From an uncultured Porphyromonadaceae bacterium (GTDB lineage: Bacteria; Bacteroidota; Bacteroidia; Bacteroidales; Muribaculaceae), in the NCBI GenBank assembly GCA_900555715.1, contig USMC01000016.1, forward strand, positions 1 to 53,445: a stretch of 53,445 nucleotides of DNA, read 5' to 3'. Of this stretch, positions 1 through 7,733 are shown piece by piece; the first letter of the stretch is position 1; every line of letters begins with the position of its first letter. The position numbers and the translations under genes were made by a program. Below the pieces are notes generated by a model. It ran no database searches. It saw nothing but the letters and a program-made list of their open reading frames with translations, and had not been told where the DNA came from.

Positions 1-948
1 GAGAATGTCCGGGCTGTCCTTTTCGTAGCGGAACCAAATTTCCTTTACCTCCAGGGCCGGGTCCCGGATCTCCTCCGGGAATTCCGGCTGGGGGGGCAGG
101 GTGTCGCGCAGCTTTTTTCCGGCGGCCTTTTCCGTCAGCCAGCTGCGGCCCTCCCGCACCGTCAGGGGAGAAGCGGCGCCCCGCTCGCCTGCGCCGTAGA
201 AAATGCGCACCGGGGCAGGCATAGCGGTGAACATATCGCTCTTATGGGTGTAGAGAAGCTGGCCCACCTTTTTGGGATCATCGTCGGCCAAAATGCGGCC
301 GTTTTCCATAACCACGCAGCGGTCGGCGGCGTGGAAGATGTCCTCCAGCCGGTGCTCGGTGATGAGCACCGTGGTGCCCAGCTCCCGGTTGATTTTTTTC
401 ACCGTGTTGAGAAAGTCTGAGGCGGCGATGGGATCAAGCTGGCTGGTGGGCTCGTCCAAAATCAGCACTCTTGGCTGCATAGCCATGATGGAGGCCAGGT
501 TTAAAATCTGCCCGCCGGATAGCTCTGCCACATCTCGGTGAAACCAGCCTTGAATGCCGAAATAGCTGGCCATTTCCGCCACCCGCAGGCGCATGGTTTT
601 CTGGTCGCAGCCCAGGCTCTCCAAGCCGAAGGCCAGCTCGTGCCACACCTTGTCCGTGACGATCTGACTGTCCGGATTCTGCATGACGAAGCCGATTTCA
701 GACGACTGCTTGCGTAGGTCCGCCTGGTCCAAGGGCGCGCCCTCATAGAAGATAGATCCCGTGCGATTGCCGTGGGGGGTGAGGACAGTCTTCAGGTGCC
801 GCAGGAGAGTGGTTTTTCCGCTGCCGGACTTGCCGCACAGGGCGATGTATTCCCCCTGCTCCACTTGCAGGGAAACCTCCTGCAGGGAGGGGTGCTCCGG
901 GTCTGTTGGGTAGGAAAAGGTCAGATTTTCGATCGCAAACTGTGCCAT
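1..948 (-). CDS. ECF transporter ATPase, two ABC domains, cut by the window edge
   Basis: ATP-hydrolysing subunit of an energy-coupling factor vitamin importer, acting on the cytoplasmic side of EcfT. Seen: Walker A GKSGSGKTT (residues 39-47), Q-loop MQNPDSQ (89-95), signature LSGGQ (143-147), Walker B VLILDEPTS (161-169) and switch His199. A second ABC domain starts near residue 297 (LEVKEIWFRY) and runs off the edge, so this is the fused EcfA-EcfA' form rather than two proteins. The ATG at 948 follows GGAGG and overlaps the upstream ecfT end by 28 bp, implying translational coupling. Base composition and Shine-Dalgarno use are Clostridia-like and unlike the window beyond 3.05 kb. The transported vitamin cannot be told from this subunit. 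Confidence 0.9.
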   Translation of the reverse strand, partial: MAQFAIENLTFSYPTDPEHPSLQEVSLQVEQGEYIALCGKSGSGKTTLLRHLKTVLTPHGNRTGSIFYEGAPLDQADLRKQSSEIGFVMQNPDSQIVTDKVWHELAFGLESLGCDQKTMRLRVAEMASYFGIQGWFHRDVAELSGGQILNLASIMAMQPRVLILDEPTSQLDPIAASDFLNTVKKINRELGTTVLITEHRLEDIFHAADRCVVMENGRILADDDPKKVGQLLYTHKSDMFTAMPAPVRIFYGAGERGAASPLTVREGRSWLTEKAAGKKLRDTLPPQPEFPEEIRDPALEVKEIWFRYEKDSPDIL

Positions 949-1820
949 AGTATAGCCTCCCGAATGGAATAAAAGGTGGGGATCAGTAAAAGTGCGGCGT
1001 AGGACGCAAGGCCCAGAATAGGCCGGAAGCCGGCCACCCTCGCAATAGCTATTGCCGGGATAAACGCCGCCCGGGCGCTGCCGCCGGCGGCGGCATAGAT
1101 GGCGGCGGCCAGGGCCGCCAATATCAGCCCGGTGATAAACCGGTCTCGCCCGGTAAAGCGGTAAATCTGAAAGCTGGTGCGCTTGACCGGGACTCCATAG
1201 CCCCGGCAGCGCATGGAGTCGGCGGTGATGACGCTGCCCTCCAGGGCCCAGCCGGACAGGGACATAAGCACGTCCATGCCGCCCTGGATTTTCTCCCTTC
1301 GCGACCCGGCGCCGCTGCGCCCGATACACTTGCGGGCTCCGGCAATCTGCTTTCCCTTTCGCCAGTAGGCGGGAATCAGCCGCAGCACCATCACCAGCAC
1401 CAAGGAAATGGCGGGAATCACCGCGCCGAACAGGCTTGTAAACTTGTCAGAGGTCATGACGATGCCACCGCACAGGAACCACAGGCTCACCGCAGCAAAC
1501 ATCATCCCCGCGCAGCCGCCGTAGCACAGGGCTTGCCAGGTGTAGGGACGGCCGAACAGGGTAAAGAGGATGGTTTCACCCAGGGTGTTGAACAGCGGGT
1601 TTACCGCCGCCACCAGCACCATGGCTATAAGAAGGAAGCCAAGGGTTTTAGCGCAGCGCGCCCGGCGCAGCACGGCGTAGTACGCCCCTCCGCACAGAAG
1701 GGAGACCAGCAGATACGCCGGGTGAAACAGCACCACCGTCAGCACGATGGCCGCCGCAAAGAACAGGAAATTCACCGCCGGGTGGCAGCGGGAAAGCACA
1801 TCATAGTCCTGCACGGTCAT
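921..1820 (-). CDS. ECF transporter transmembrane subunit EcfT
   Basis: Membrane coupling subunit of an ECF importer, linking the ATPases to a substrate-specific S component. The 299-residue protein has hydrophobic segments near residues 15-50, 60-75, 85-150 and 230-290. A long cytoplasmic loop holds basic coupling-helix sequence, including the MRCRGYG stretch near residue 205 that is typical of EcfT. The start at 1820 is preceded by a strong AAGGAGG site. It lies 28 bp after the DUF4430 gene and overlaps the ATPase gene, so the three form one operon. No S component is visible; it may lie upstream in the real genome, beyond the 3.04-kb join. Confidence 0.88.
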   Translation of the reverse strand: MTVQDYDVLSRCHPAVNFLFFAAAIVLTVVLFHPAYLLVSLLCGGAYYAVLRRARCAKTLGFLLIAMVLVAAVNPLFNTLGETILFTLFGRPYTWQALCYGGCAGMMFAAVSLWFLCGGIVMTSDKFTSLFGAVIPAISLVLVMVLRLIPAYWRKGKQIAGARKCIGRSGAGSRREKIQGGMDVLMSLSGWALEGSVITADSMRCRGYGVPVKRTSFQIYRFTGRDRFITGLILAALAAAIYAAAGGSARAAFIPAIAIARVAGFRPILGLASYAALLLIPTFYSIREAILWHSLRSKI

Positions 1821-1848
1821 AGCCTCCTTTTCATGTGTGCCGTATAGT

Positions 1849-3039
1849 TCAGCCCATACTGGGTGCGCCTATATCGGTGCCCAGGCCCTTGCAGGTGTAG
1901 GCCCACACAATGGTCTCGCCGCCCTCCAGCTTGTAGCTGGAGCAGCCGTAGTTGGGGAACCAGCCGTTCACCTTGTACATCCAACCGGATTGCTGTCCGC
2001 AATCAAATTCATACAGGTGGTTAATGCCCTCAATGTAGTAGCTGCCGTATAGGGGGGTGTAGCTGTATTCAATCTGAATATTCCGCTCATCGCAGATCCG
2101 GTTCAGCACATCGAAAACGGTCTCTCCGGCGGTAAAGGAAACGGTGGTGGCAGCGAGAATGGTGCCGTTATCGGGCACATAAACGTCCAATCCCGGCGTC
2201 AGATCCTTCATATTGTTTAAAATAGTGTCGCAGCGGATCTCAATGGTACAGGTCGGCCCCGCCGGCTGAGGCTTTTCGGGCGTATCCGGAGTACCAGGAG
2301 TATCGGGCTTGCTGGAGGTATTGGGCTTGTCCGGCTTGCTCGATACATCGGGCGTATCGGTCGTGTCCGGGGTCTCCGGATTTTCGGGCTGGATGACATC
2401 CGCCGGTACATTCCGTCCGTCCAATACGGCCTGCACCTCATCTGCCGAGCAGAAGATGCTCTCCCCGCAGCCCAAAACGCAATCCAGGGCAAAGGAGCTC
2501 AGGGCCTGCAGATCCATATCCTGCACGGAGAGCTCCTGGCCTACATAGCAGCCGGTTTTCCCGGCGGTAAAGGTGTTCTCCCCGTCGCTGACGGCCCCGC
2601 CCAGCACATATATGGTTTCAGATCCCGTGCGTACGGTACACACCAGCACGGTATTTTGCAGCGTGGCGTTGTGTTCACCGTACTGCAGGTTAACAGGCTT
2701 GTCTCCCACCTGGCAGAAGGCCTCACCCGTTACCAGGCGCACCTGCGCCTCCGTCGCTGACACGATCTCCAGCTGGCTTCCCTGGGAGAGCATCAGGCTG
2801 CCTGTGCCTGCTTCCACAGCCACATATCCGCTGGCCACGGATATCACATCGCCTTGGCGCAGCTGCGTCTGCCCCTTGAGCTCCGAGGCGATGCCGCCGC
2901 GCTCCAGATTGGCCAGGCCCTTGCGCACGGTAGCACTGATGGCCGTGGCCTCACCCTCCGGGGCGGCCTTGTCAAACCAGCCCAGATGCCGCCCGGCCAG
3001 AAGAACGGCCACTGCGGCGATGGCGGCGAGCGTTATGAT
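1849..3039 (-). CDS. FecR-like/DUF4430 surface protein, 5' end replaced at chimeric join
   Basis: About 396 residues of a Gram-positive-type exported protein. In order: a membrane segment (ITLAAIAAVAVLLAG), a FecR-like beta domain (about 45-170 of this part), a Pro/Thr/Asp/Lys-rich linker of PDTPD-type repeats (about 215-262), and a C-terminal DUF4430 domain ending in an SGWMYKVNG...AYTCKGLG stretch. DUF4430 resembles the C-terminal domain of transcobalamin-type B12 carriers. With EcfT and EcfA directly downstream, the protein could present a cobalamin-like ligand to the importer; that is inference. Its real N-terminus is missing: the reading frame continues without a break into a Bacteroidales CusA. 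Confidence 0.75.
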   Translation of the reverse strand: MITLAAIAAVAVLLAGRHLGWFDKAAPEGEATAISATVRKGLANLERGGIASELKGQTQLRQGDVISVASGYVAVEAGTGSLMLSQGSQLEIVSATEAQVRLVTGEAFCQVGDKPVNLQYGEHNATLQNTVLVCTVRTGSETIYVLGGAVSDGENTFTAGKTGCYVGQELSVQDMDLQALSSFALDCVLGCGESIFCSADEVQAVLDGRNVPADVIQPENPETPDTTDTPDVSSKPDKPNTSSKPDTPGTPDTPEKPQPAGPTCTIEIRCDTILNNMKDLTPGLDVYVPDNGTILAATTVSFTAGETVFDVLNRICDERNIQIEYSYTPLYGSYYIEGINHLYEFDCGQQSGWMYKVNGWFPNYGCSSYKLEGGETIVWAYTCKGLGTDIGAPSMG

Positions 3040-3045
3040 TCCGTT
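3030..3045. other. Chimeric join between Clostridia-like and Bacteroidales-like DNA
   Basis: Within one open frame the protein switches from CusA sequence (ending VVRSDENG, codon 253) to an unrelated membrane segment (IITLAAIAAV). On the left, genes are GC-rich with AAGGAGG sites and Clostridia-type families. On the right, genes use TAnnTTTG promoters and Bacteroidales families. The switch can be placed to within a few codons. CusA continues for roughly 800 more residues in its family, so it is broken here. An assembly or library artefact is the simplest reading; real horizontal transfer is much less likely. Confidence 0.85.
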
Positions 3046-3798
3046 TTCATCGGAGCGCACCACAGCCTGCCCGAGCTCTTCGGTGTCGCCGGTGTTAAGC
3101 TCCGCCTTGACGATATACTCGTTGCCGTACTCATAGATTACTCCGCCTCCGGCATTGCTGTTCATGCCTTCGACTGCGGCAAGCACCTCATCGAGGCTTA
3201 CATTGTGCAGACGCATCAGCTCGGGGTTGAGCTTTATCTGATATTCTGGCGCATCGCCGCCTATCACCGACACATTCGACACACCTCCGAGGGCGAGCAG
3301 ACGCGGACGGATGTTTTTCTCGGCTATGCGGCGCAGTTCAAGCATCGACGTGGAGTCGGCAGTGAGACCGATAATCATCATTTCTCCCAATATCGACGAC
3401 TGAGGTCCCATGACGGGCTTGGAAACGTTTTCAGGCAGATTTTCGGCGGCAGCGTCGAGGCGCTCGGCGACAATCTGACGGGCGGTGTAGATATCGGTGC
3501 CCCAGTCGAATTCTACCCACACTACGGAAAATCCGGTGTTCGATGCCGAACGCACACGCCGAACGCCTGTAGAACCGTTGACAGCAGTCTCGACGGGATA
3601 GGTTACGACTTTTTCCACTTCCTCCGGCGCGAGCCCCGGCGCTTCTGTCATTACGACAACCGTCGGAGCGTTGAGGTCAGGGAATATGTCCACTTCCATG
3701 CGCATCAGCGCCACCACGCCGGCTATCATCACAAGGGCGGTGATGAGAAGAACGACAACGCGGTTACGCAGCGAAAGACTTATGATTTTATTCAGCAT
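3040..3798 (-). CDS. cusA: Heavy-metal efflux RND pump CusA/CzcA family, N-terminal fragment
   Basis: The first ~253 residues of an inner-membrane proton-driven metal efflux pump; family members run to about 1,030-1,050 residues. Seen: the N-terminal transmembrane helix (RNRVVVLLITALVMIAG), MEVDIFPDLNAP, and the porter-domain stretch up to TEELGQAVVRSDENG. The gene begins 9 bp after cusB, so the two were one operon. The rest of the pump, and any outer-membrane partner CusC, are lost at the 3.04-kb join. Metal specificity cannot be set from this fragment, although the His-rich partner suggests copper, silver, zinc or a similar soft metal. Confidence 0.88.
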
Positions 3799-3807
3799 AT
3801 CTCTCTA

Positions 3808-4962
3808 TCAATGATTATGTGAGTGTCCTTCCGGGATGTTTGCGCCATTTTCGGCGAGACGCACGGTTGTGACGCCATCAGTGACGATACGCATACCCTC
3901 ACTGATTCCGGAGAGTATTTCCACTCGACGTCCGTCGCTTTCACCGAGTGTGACAGGTATCTTGACGAAACCTTCATCATCGATCTGCTCATAGACGAAA
4001 TATTGCCCCTGCTGCTCTGAAAGAGCGCTTACAGGCAGAGTGATGACGCCATGCCGGGGCGCGCCGAGAAGATATGCCCTGAACGAACTGCCGGGAATTA
4101 TTCCGCTGCCGCGCGGTACGGTGAAATAAACCGGAAGATATGCCGATGCCGCCGCGGACGGAGCCGGAGATGTACCGAGACGCTTACCCCCAAGTTCGGC
4201 TACAGTGACAGTGCCGGGAAGATATGAAAATTCGAGCACCGCGTCGGTGAAAGAAGGGGCGCTGCTGTAGAATTTCTGCGGAATGTCTATCCTGAGAGTG
4301 AGATTTCCATCTGCAGCGACAGTGGCTACGACCTCTCCGGCCTCCACATACTGTCCTTCGCGCACGGCAAGAGAAGTTATGGTTCCCGCTACCGGCGACT
4401 TTACCATACCCGACGAGGCAGCAGGGCTATATGCCGCCTGCGCGGCACGGTAAGCAGCAAGAGCGGCGTTGCGCTCGCCTACGGTAGCCATCTGTTCCTT
4501 GTATAGAGCCTCGATGCGTTCATATTCTGTTCTGGTATTTTCGAGGGCTGCGCGTGCGGCAGCGTTGGCATCGCCGCCGCTCATTCCGGAAGCGTCGACG
4601 GTGGCTACGACGGTTCCGCGGCGCACGTCGCTACCGGGATTAATACCGGAGACAAAACGGACAATCCCTGCTGTCGGCGACGACACCACGCCGTCGGCTT
4701 CGCCGGAGTTCGATGCTGTTCCGGATGCACGCAAAGCTACTGTGAAATCGCCCGCAGCGACAGTGTCGACTCTCAGACCGAAACGAGAGGCTACCGACGG
4801 CTCGACTATTATCTCTCCCGAAGCATGGGCGTGACCTTCATGACCTTCATGCGCGCCGGTATCGTGGACTTCGCCGCTACCGGCTTCTCCGGTGCCATGC
4901 GTGCAAGAGCACAGAGCCAGCGACGCAGCACCGAGACATAAAAGAACGTATCTATATTTCAT
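3808..4962 (-). CDS. cusB: Efflux RND periplasmic adaptor, CusB-like, His-rich lipoprotein
   Basis: Membrane-fusion subunit that bridges the RND pump to an outer-membrane channel. The 384-residue protein has a lipoprotein signal ending LCSC (Cys20). The mature N-terminus is His-rich (HDTGAHEGHEGHAHA) and the C-terminus ends GHSHNH; both are plausible metal-binding tails. The barrel-sandwich/lipoyl halves lie around residues 85-115 and 190-220, with a short alpha-hairpin between (ALENTRTEYERIEALYKEQM). The beta-barrel and membrane-proximal domains follow. It is the first gene of the cusBA operon and has a TAACTTTG -7 element upstream. Confidence 0.9.
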   Translation of the reverse strand: MKYRYVLLCLGAASLALCSCTHGTGEAGSGEVHDTGAHEGHEGHAHASGEIIVEPSVASRFGLRVDTVAAGDFTVALRASGTASNSGEADGVVSSPTAGIVRFVSGINPGSDVRRGTVVATVDASGMSGGDANAAARAALENTRTEYERIEALYKEQMATVGERNAALAAYRAAQAAYSPAASSGMVKSPVAGTITSLAVREGQYVEAGEVVATVAADGNLTLRIDIPQKFYSSAPSFTDAVLEFSYLPGTVTVAELGGKRLGTSPAPSAAASAYLPVYFTVPRGSGIIPGSSFRAYLLGAPRHGVITLPVSALSEQQGQYFVYEQIDDEGFVKIPVTLGESDGRRVEILSGISEGMRIVTDGVTTVRLAENGANIPEGHSHNH

Positions 4963-4989
4963 TTTTCCGTTTTTATTCTAATATTTTTA

Positions 4990-4997
4990 CAAAGTTA
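4990..4997 (-). promoter_or_regulatory. -7 element (TAACTTTG) upstream of cusB
   Basis: Minus-strand TAACTTTG matches the Bacteroidetes -7 consensus TAnnTTTG and ends 28 bp before the cusB start. No clean TTTG lies at the usual distance upstream, so the promoter may need an activator; a metal-responsive regulator would be logical but is not seen. Confidence 0.5.
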
Positions 4998-5042
4998 CTC
5001 ATAAAAAATATGCACATCCGATGCAAATTGTGTTTTTTTACA

Positions 5043-5050
5043 TATCTTTG
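5043..5050 (+). promoter_or_regulatory. -7 element (TATCTTTG) upstream of the secreted repeat protein
   Basis: TATCTTTG on the plus strand fits the TAnnTTTG consensus. It lies 86 bp before the ATG at 5137, leaving a fairly long 5' leader. It is divergent from the cusB promoter. The matching -33 box is poor. Confidence 0.45.
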
Positions 5051-5136
5051 CAGTACGAATGAATTATGCCTGTCCGGCACCTGCATTCCATCCATTCCAG
5101 ATTGCTTGTCTATTCATCATTTTTAAATATCAGTAA

Positions 5137-6927
5137 ATGAAAAAATTTTTACTTTTTGCAGTCGCAGCAGCATTTTTTGCTTCTGCACAGGCAGACAAAT
5201 ACCAGACTCTGCCTTCATTCGCACTTCAGGGCTTCTCGCCGAACGGCAATTACGCAGTCAGCGTCGACCCTTACGGCGGCAGTCTCATACTACTGAATCT
5301 TGTTGACGGAACATCCGAAACCTTTACCGGCGACGGCTATACCTCAGAATATACGGCAGGCATAGGCGTGAATATCTCGAACAACGGAATCCTCGTCGGC
5401 AGCGACACCCCCGCCGGCTCGGCAGTATATCTTGAAAACGGCGTGTGGAAACGTCTTCCCGTAATCAATGAAGAACTCACAAATCTCTCCAACGGCATTT
5501 CCGCCGACGGCACAGTGATATGCGGCAACTTAGGCAACACTTCTATCAGCCCCGACGCCGAAACTGTCATGTGTATTCCTTGCGTATGGTATCGCCAGGC
5601 CGACGGCACATACAGCGAACCCGTCCTTCTGCCGCACCCCGACACCGACTTCAACGGTCGTGTGCCCCAATACATCACCGCCTCTTCCATCAGCGCAGAT
5701 GGCAAGGTTGTCTGCGGTCAGATCCGCGACTATGTAGGTATGATTCAAGAGCCTATCGTCTACATCTGCGACGACAAGGGCGAATGGTCATACAAGCTCA
5801 TAGGACGACAGTTCATAAACCCCAATAAGATCGAAATACCCGCCGATCCGGGCGACTGTCCTCTCCAGCCCACGCTCGATCAATTTATGAGCGACGCAGA
5901 TCTGGAAGCATACAATGACGCCATGAGCAAATGGGACGGCAATTACGCAAACTATCCCAACATGCTCGACTACATCTCTCCCGAAGGTCTTGCCGCCTAC
6001 GACGCCGCTATGGATGAGTTCGAACCCGTATTCAACAAATGGATGGAGGACTTCGACGACTATATGGCTGCTTATCAAGCCACCGTTTCCGAATCTAAAG
6101 CGTTCCTCTTCAACTGCGCATACATCTCGCCCGACGGCAAAAAGTATCTCACAAGCACGGAAAGTGCCGGCGGAGGTATCTGGATGGCAAAGAAAAAGCA
6201 GCGCCGCGTGCTCGCCGCTCTCAGCGATGTCGAAACAGAACCCGGTTTCGGTGACGAACCCGAAGAGGAAACAGAACAGGGCGCTCCCTTTGTTATCGAC
6301 GTTGAGGACAGCTCAAGCTGGACCTGCAACTCTGAGAAAGGTATCCAGGCATCGTATATCGCCGACGACTATACCGTTCTGGGAACACACGACTTCTCCG
6401 GTGCCGCTACCGCTGTCGTGCTGACTCCTAATGCAAGCGAATATCAGACTCTGGAAGACTATCTCGCTACATTCGACCCCGAAGCCTCAACATGGATGAA
6501 CGAAAACATGCGCCACGATGTAGAAAGTTACGACTACGCAACCGGAGAAATGGTTGTCCTGAGCAACGTAATGCTCAGCGGCGTACCTTACGGCACCCCC
6601 GACCTGAGCGTTATCGGCACTGTCGCCAACAACATGTGGGACTACGAAAGTGATTCGTACATCTACTCCTACATTCTCAAACTCAACAAGAAAACAGATT
6701 CCGCCGGCAGCCTCGGAGCCGACGCTTTCGCTGTAAAAGTTCTCGACGGCGCCACTGTCTGCGTCGAAGGGCAGGAAGCACTGGTGGAAATCTACAATGC
6801 CGCCGGTCAGAAGGTCTACACAGCCACATTCGCCGGCGCACAGACAACCGGTCTCCCGCAGGGTCTCTACATCGTCAAGGCAACAGCCGCCGACGGCCGT
6901 ACCGCAACCCTCAAAGCAGCTTTCTGA
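5137..6927 (+). CDS. Secreted HAF-like repeat protein with type A C-terminal sorting domain
   Basis: A 596-residue exported protein with signal peptide MKKFLLFAVAAAFFASAQA. It carries repeated motifs of the form (F/I)S-x-(N/D)G-x-x-x-x-(G/S), seen as FSPNGNYAVS, ISNNGILVGS, ISADGTVICG, ISADGKVVCG and ISPDGKKYLTS. This pattern resembles the HAF extracellular repeat and suggests a beta-propeller. An acidic, Asp/Tyr-rich segment (about 245-320) interrupts the repeats. The last ~70 residues (VEIYNAAGQKVYTATF...LPQGLYIVKA) look like a type IX secretion sorting domain, implying release or anchoring at the cell surface. The function is unknown; adhesion or glycan binding are guesses. A terminator follows. 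Confidence 0.75.
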   Translation: MKKFLLFAVAAAFFASAQADKYQTLPSFALQGFSPNGNYAVSVDPYGGSLILLNLVDGTSETFTGDGYTSEYTAGIGVNISNNGILVGSDTPAGSAVYLENGVWKRLPVINEELTNLSNGISADGTVICGNLGNTSISPDAETVMCIPCVWYRQADGTYSEPVLLPHPDTDFNGRVPQYITASSISADGKVVCGQIRDYVGMIQEPIVYICDDKGEWSYKLIGRQFINPNKIEIPADPGDCPLQPTLDQFMSDADLEAYNDAMSKWDGNYANYPNMLDYISPEGLAAYDAAMDEFEPVFNKWMEDFDDYMAAYQATVSESKAFLFNCAYISPDGKKYLTSTESAGGGIWMAKKKQRRVLAALSDVETEPGFGDEPEEETEQGAPFVIDVEDSSSWTCNSEKGIQASYIADDYTVLGTHDFSGAATAVVLTPNASEYQTLEDYLATFDPEASTWMNENMRHDVESYDYATGEMVVLSNVMLSGVPYGTPDLSVIGTVANNMWDYESDSYIYSYILKLNKKTDSAGSLGADAFAVKVLDGATVCVEGQEALVEIYNAAGQKVYTATFAGAQTTGLPQGLYIVKATAADGRTATLKAAF

Positions 6928-6949
6928 CAGTATAGCCTAACAGCATATA

Positions 6950-6985
6950 ATCCGCAGCCGCCCGCAAGCCGCTGCGGATTTTTTT
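6950..6985 (+). terminator. Rho-independent terminator
   Basis: ATCCGCAGC (6950-6958) pairs with GCTGCGGAT (6971-6979) and is followed by a run of T. It closes the secreted-protein transcript and separates it from the ftsB-mutS operon. Confidence 0.8.
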
Positions 6986-7020
6986 GTCACCCGTCGGGAT
7001 GCAAGCTGAAAAATTTTTGC

Positions 7021-7028
7021 TAATTTTG
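7021..7028 (+). promoter_or_regulatory. -7 element (TAATTTTG) just upstream of ftsB
   Basis: TAATTTTG ends 4 bp before the ATG at 7033, so transcription from it would give an almost leaderless message. The -33 box is unclear, so this site is tentative. Confidence 0.35.
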
Positions 7029-7032
7029 TGGT

Positions 7033-7347
7033 ATGAATGCGCAACTATCCTCCGTCTGGTCGTGGCTGAAGAAATATTTATCGACAACGACCATTGTGTG
7101 TCTTGTCGCCGTGGGATATATCATCTTTTCCGGCGACAACACAGTGTTCCGTACCATCGACTACGACCGGCAGATCGACAGTCTGCGCGCCGAACTTGCC
7201 GCGCAGACCGACACCATGCTCTACTATCAGGACCTCAACCGCCGCCTGTCGTCCGACCCTGAGCTGATGGAACGCGTGGTGCGCGAGCAATATGGCATGA
7301 AACGTTCCAATGAGGACGTCTACATTTTTGAATCTCCCGAACAATGA
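7033..7347 (+). CDS. FtsB/DivIC-type septum formation initiator
   Basis: A small bitopic division protein of 104 residues. It has a short cytoplasmic N-terminus, one membrane helix (TTIVCLVAVGYIIF, about 18-32), a periplasmic coiled coil (IDYDRQIDSLRAELAAQTDTMLYYQDLNRRL, about 42-72) and the conserved ERVVREQYGMKR segment near the end. FtsB/DivIC binds FtsL and FtsQ in the divisome. Its stop overlaps the next start by 4 bp (ATGA), so it leads an operon with a membrane protein and mutS. Confidence 0.88.
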   Translation: MNAQLSSVWSWLKKYLSTTTIVCLVAVGYIIFSGDNTVFRTIDYDRQIDSLRAELAAQTDTMLYYQDLNRRLSSDPELMERVVREQYGMKRSNEDVYIFESPEQ

Positions 7348-7730
7348 ACAAAGACAAGAAAACCTGGCTGGCATCGACAGTAATCGCCCCCTCAGGGCTT
7401 CTGCTCATCCTCGCCGCCACTCTCGCCGCCTTCTTCCTGATGCACACCGCATGGGCGCAGACAGCATACCCCTATGTCTACTCTGTAGGCGCCGTGCTTG
7501 TTCTGCTGGCGCGCATTGTCACGCCACGCGTCTCCGACATGCGCCTGCGCCGTCTCCACCGACTTGAAATATGGACAGGCATCATCTTCTGTGTAGGCGC
7601 CGCCTTCCTGTTCTTCCGTCTGGAGACTCTGCGCGACTGGCTGGCGTTCACCATCGCCGGCGCTGCACTGCAGATATACACCTCCGTCGCCATTCCTGCG
7701 CGCGAATCGAAATTAGCAAAAGGAGAATAG
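7344..7730 (+). CDS. Small four-helix membrane protein, function unknown
   Basis: A 128-residue protein with four predicted membrane helices: about 14-36 (GLLLILAATLAAFFLMHTAW), 42-58, 74-90 and 97-115. A basic loop, RVSDMRLRRLHRLE, lies between helices 2 and 3. No enzyme motif is visible. It overlaps ftsB by 4 bp and ends 3 bp before mutS, so it is co-translated with both. I recognise it only as a small conserved Bacteroidales membrane protein. Confidence 0.75.
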   Translation: MNKDKKTWLASTVIAPSGLLLILAATLAAFFLMHTAWAQTAYPYVYSVGAVLVLLARIVTPRVSDMRLRRLHRLEIWTGIIFCVGAAFLFFRLETLRDWLAFTIAGAALQIYTSVAIPARESKLAKGE

Positions 7731-7733
7731 GCT

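Noticed and set aside
1849..3798. A single 649-residue CusA-DUF4430 fusion protein
   Set aside because: The two halves belong to different phyla and cell-envelope types, and CusA is cut in the middle of a domain. A chimeric join explains it better than a novel fusion.
2854..3822. Plus-strand open frame of 322 codons across the join
   Set aside because: It is the complement of the CusA and FecR parts and carries no protein features.
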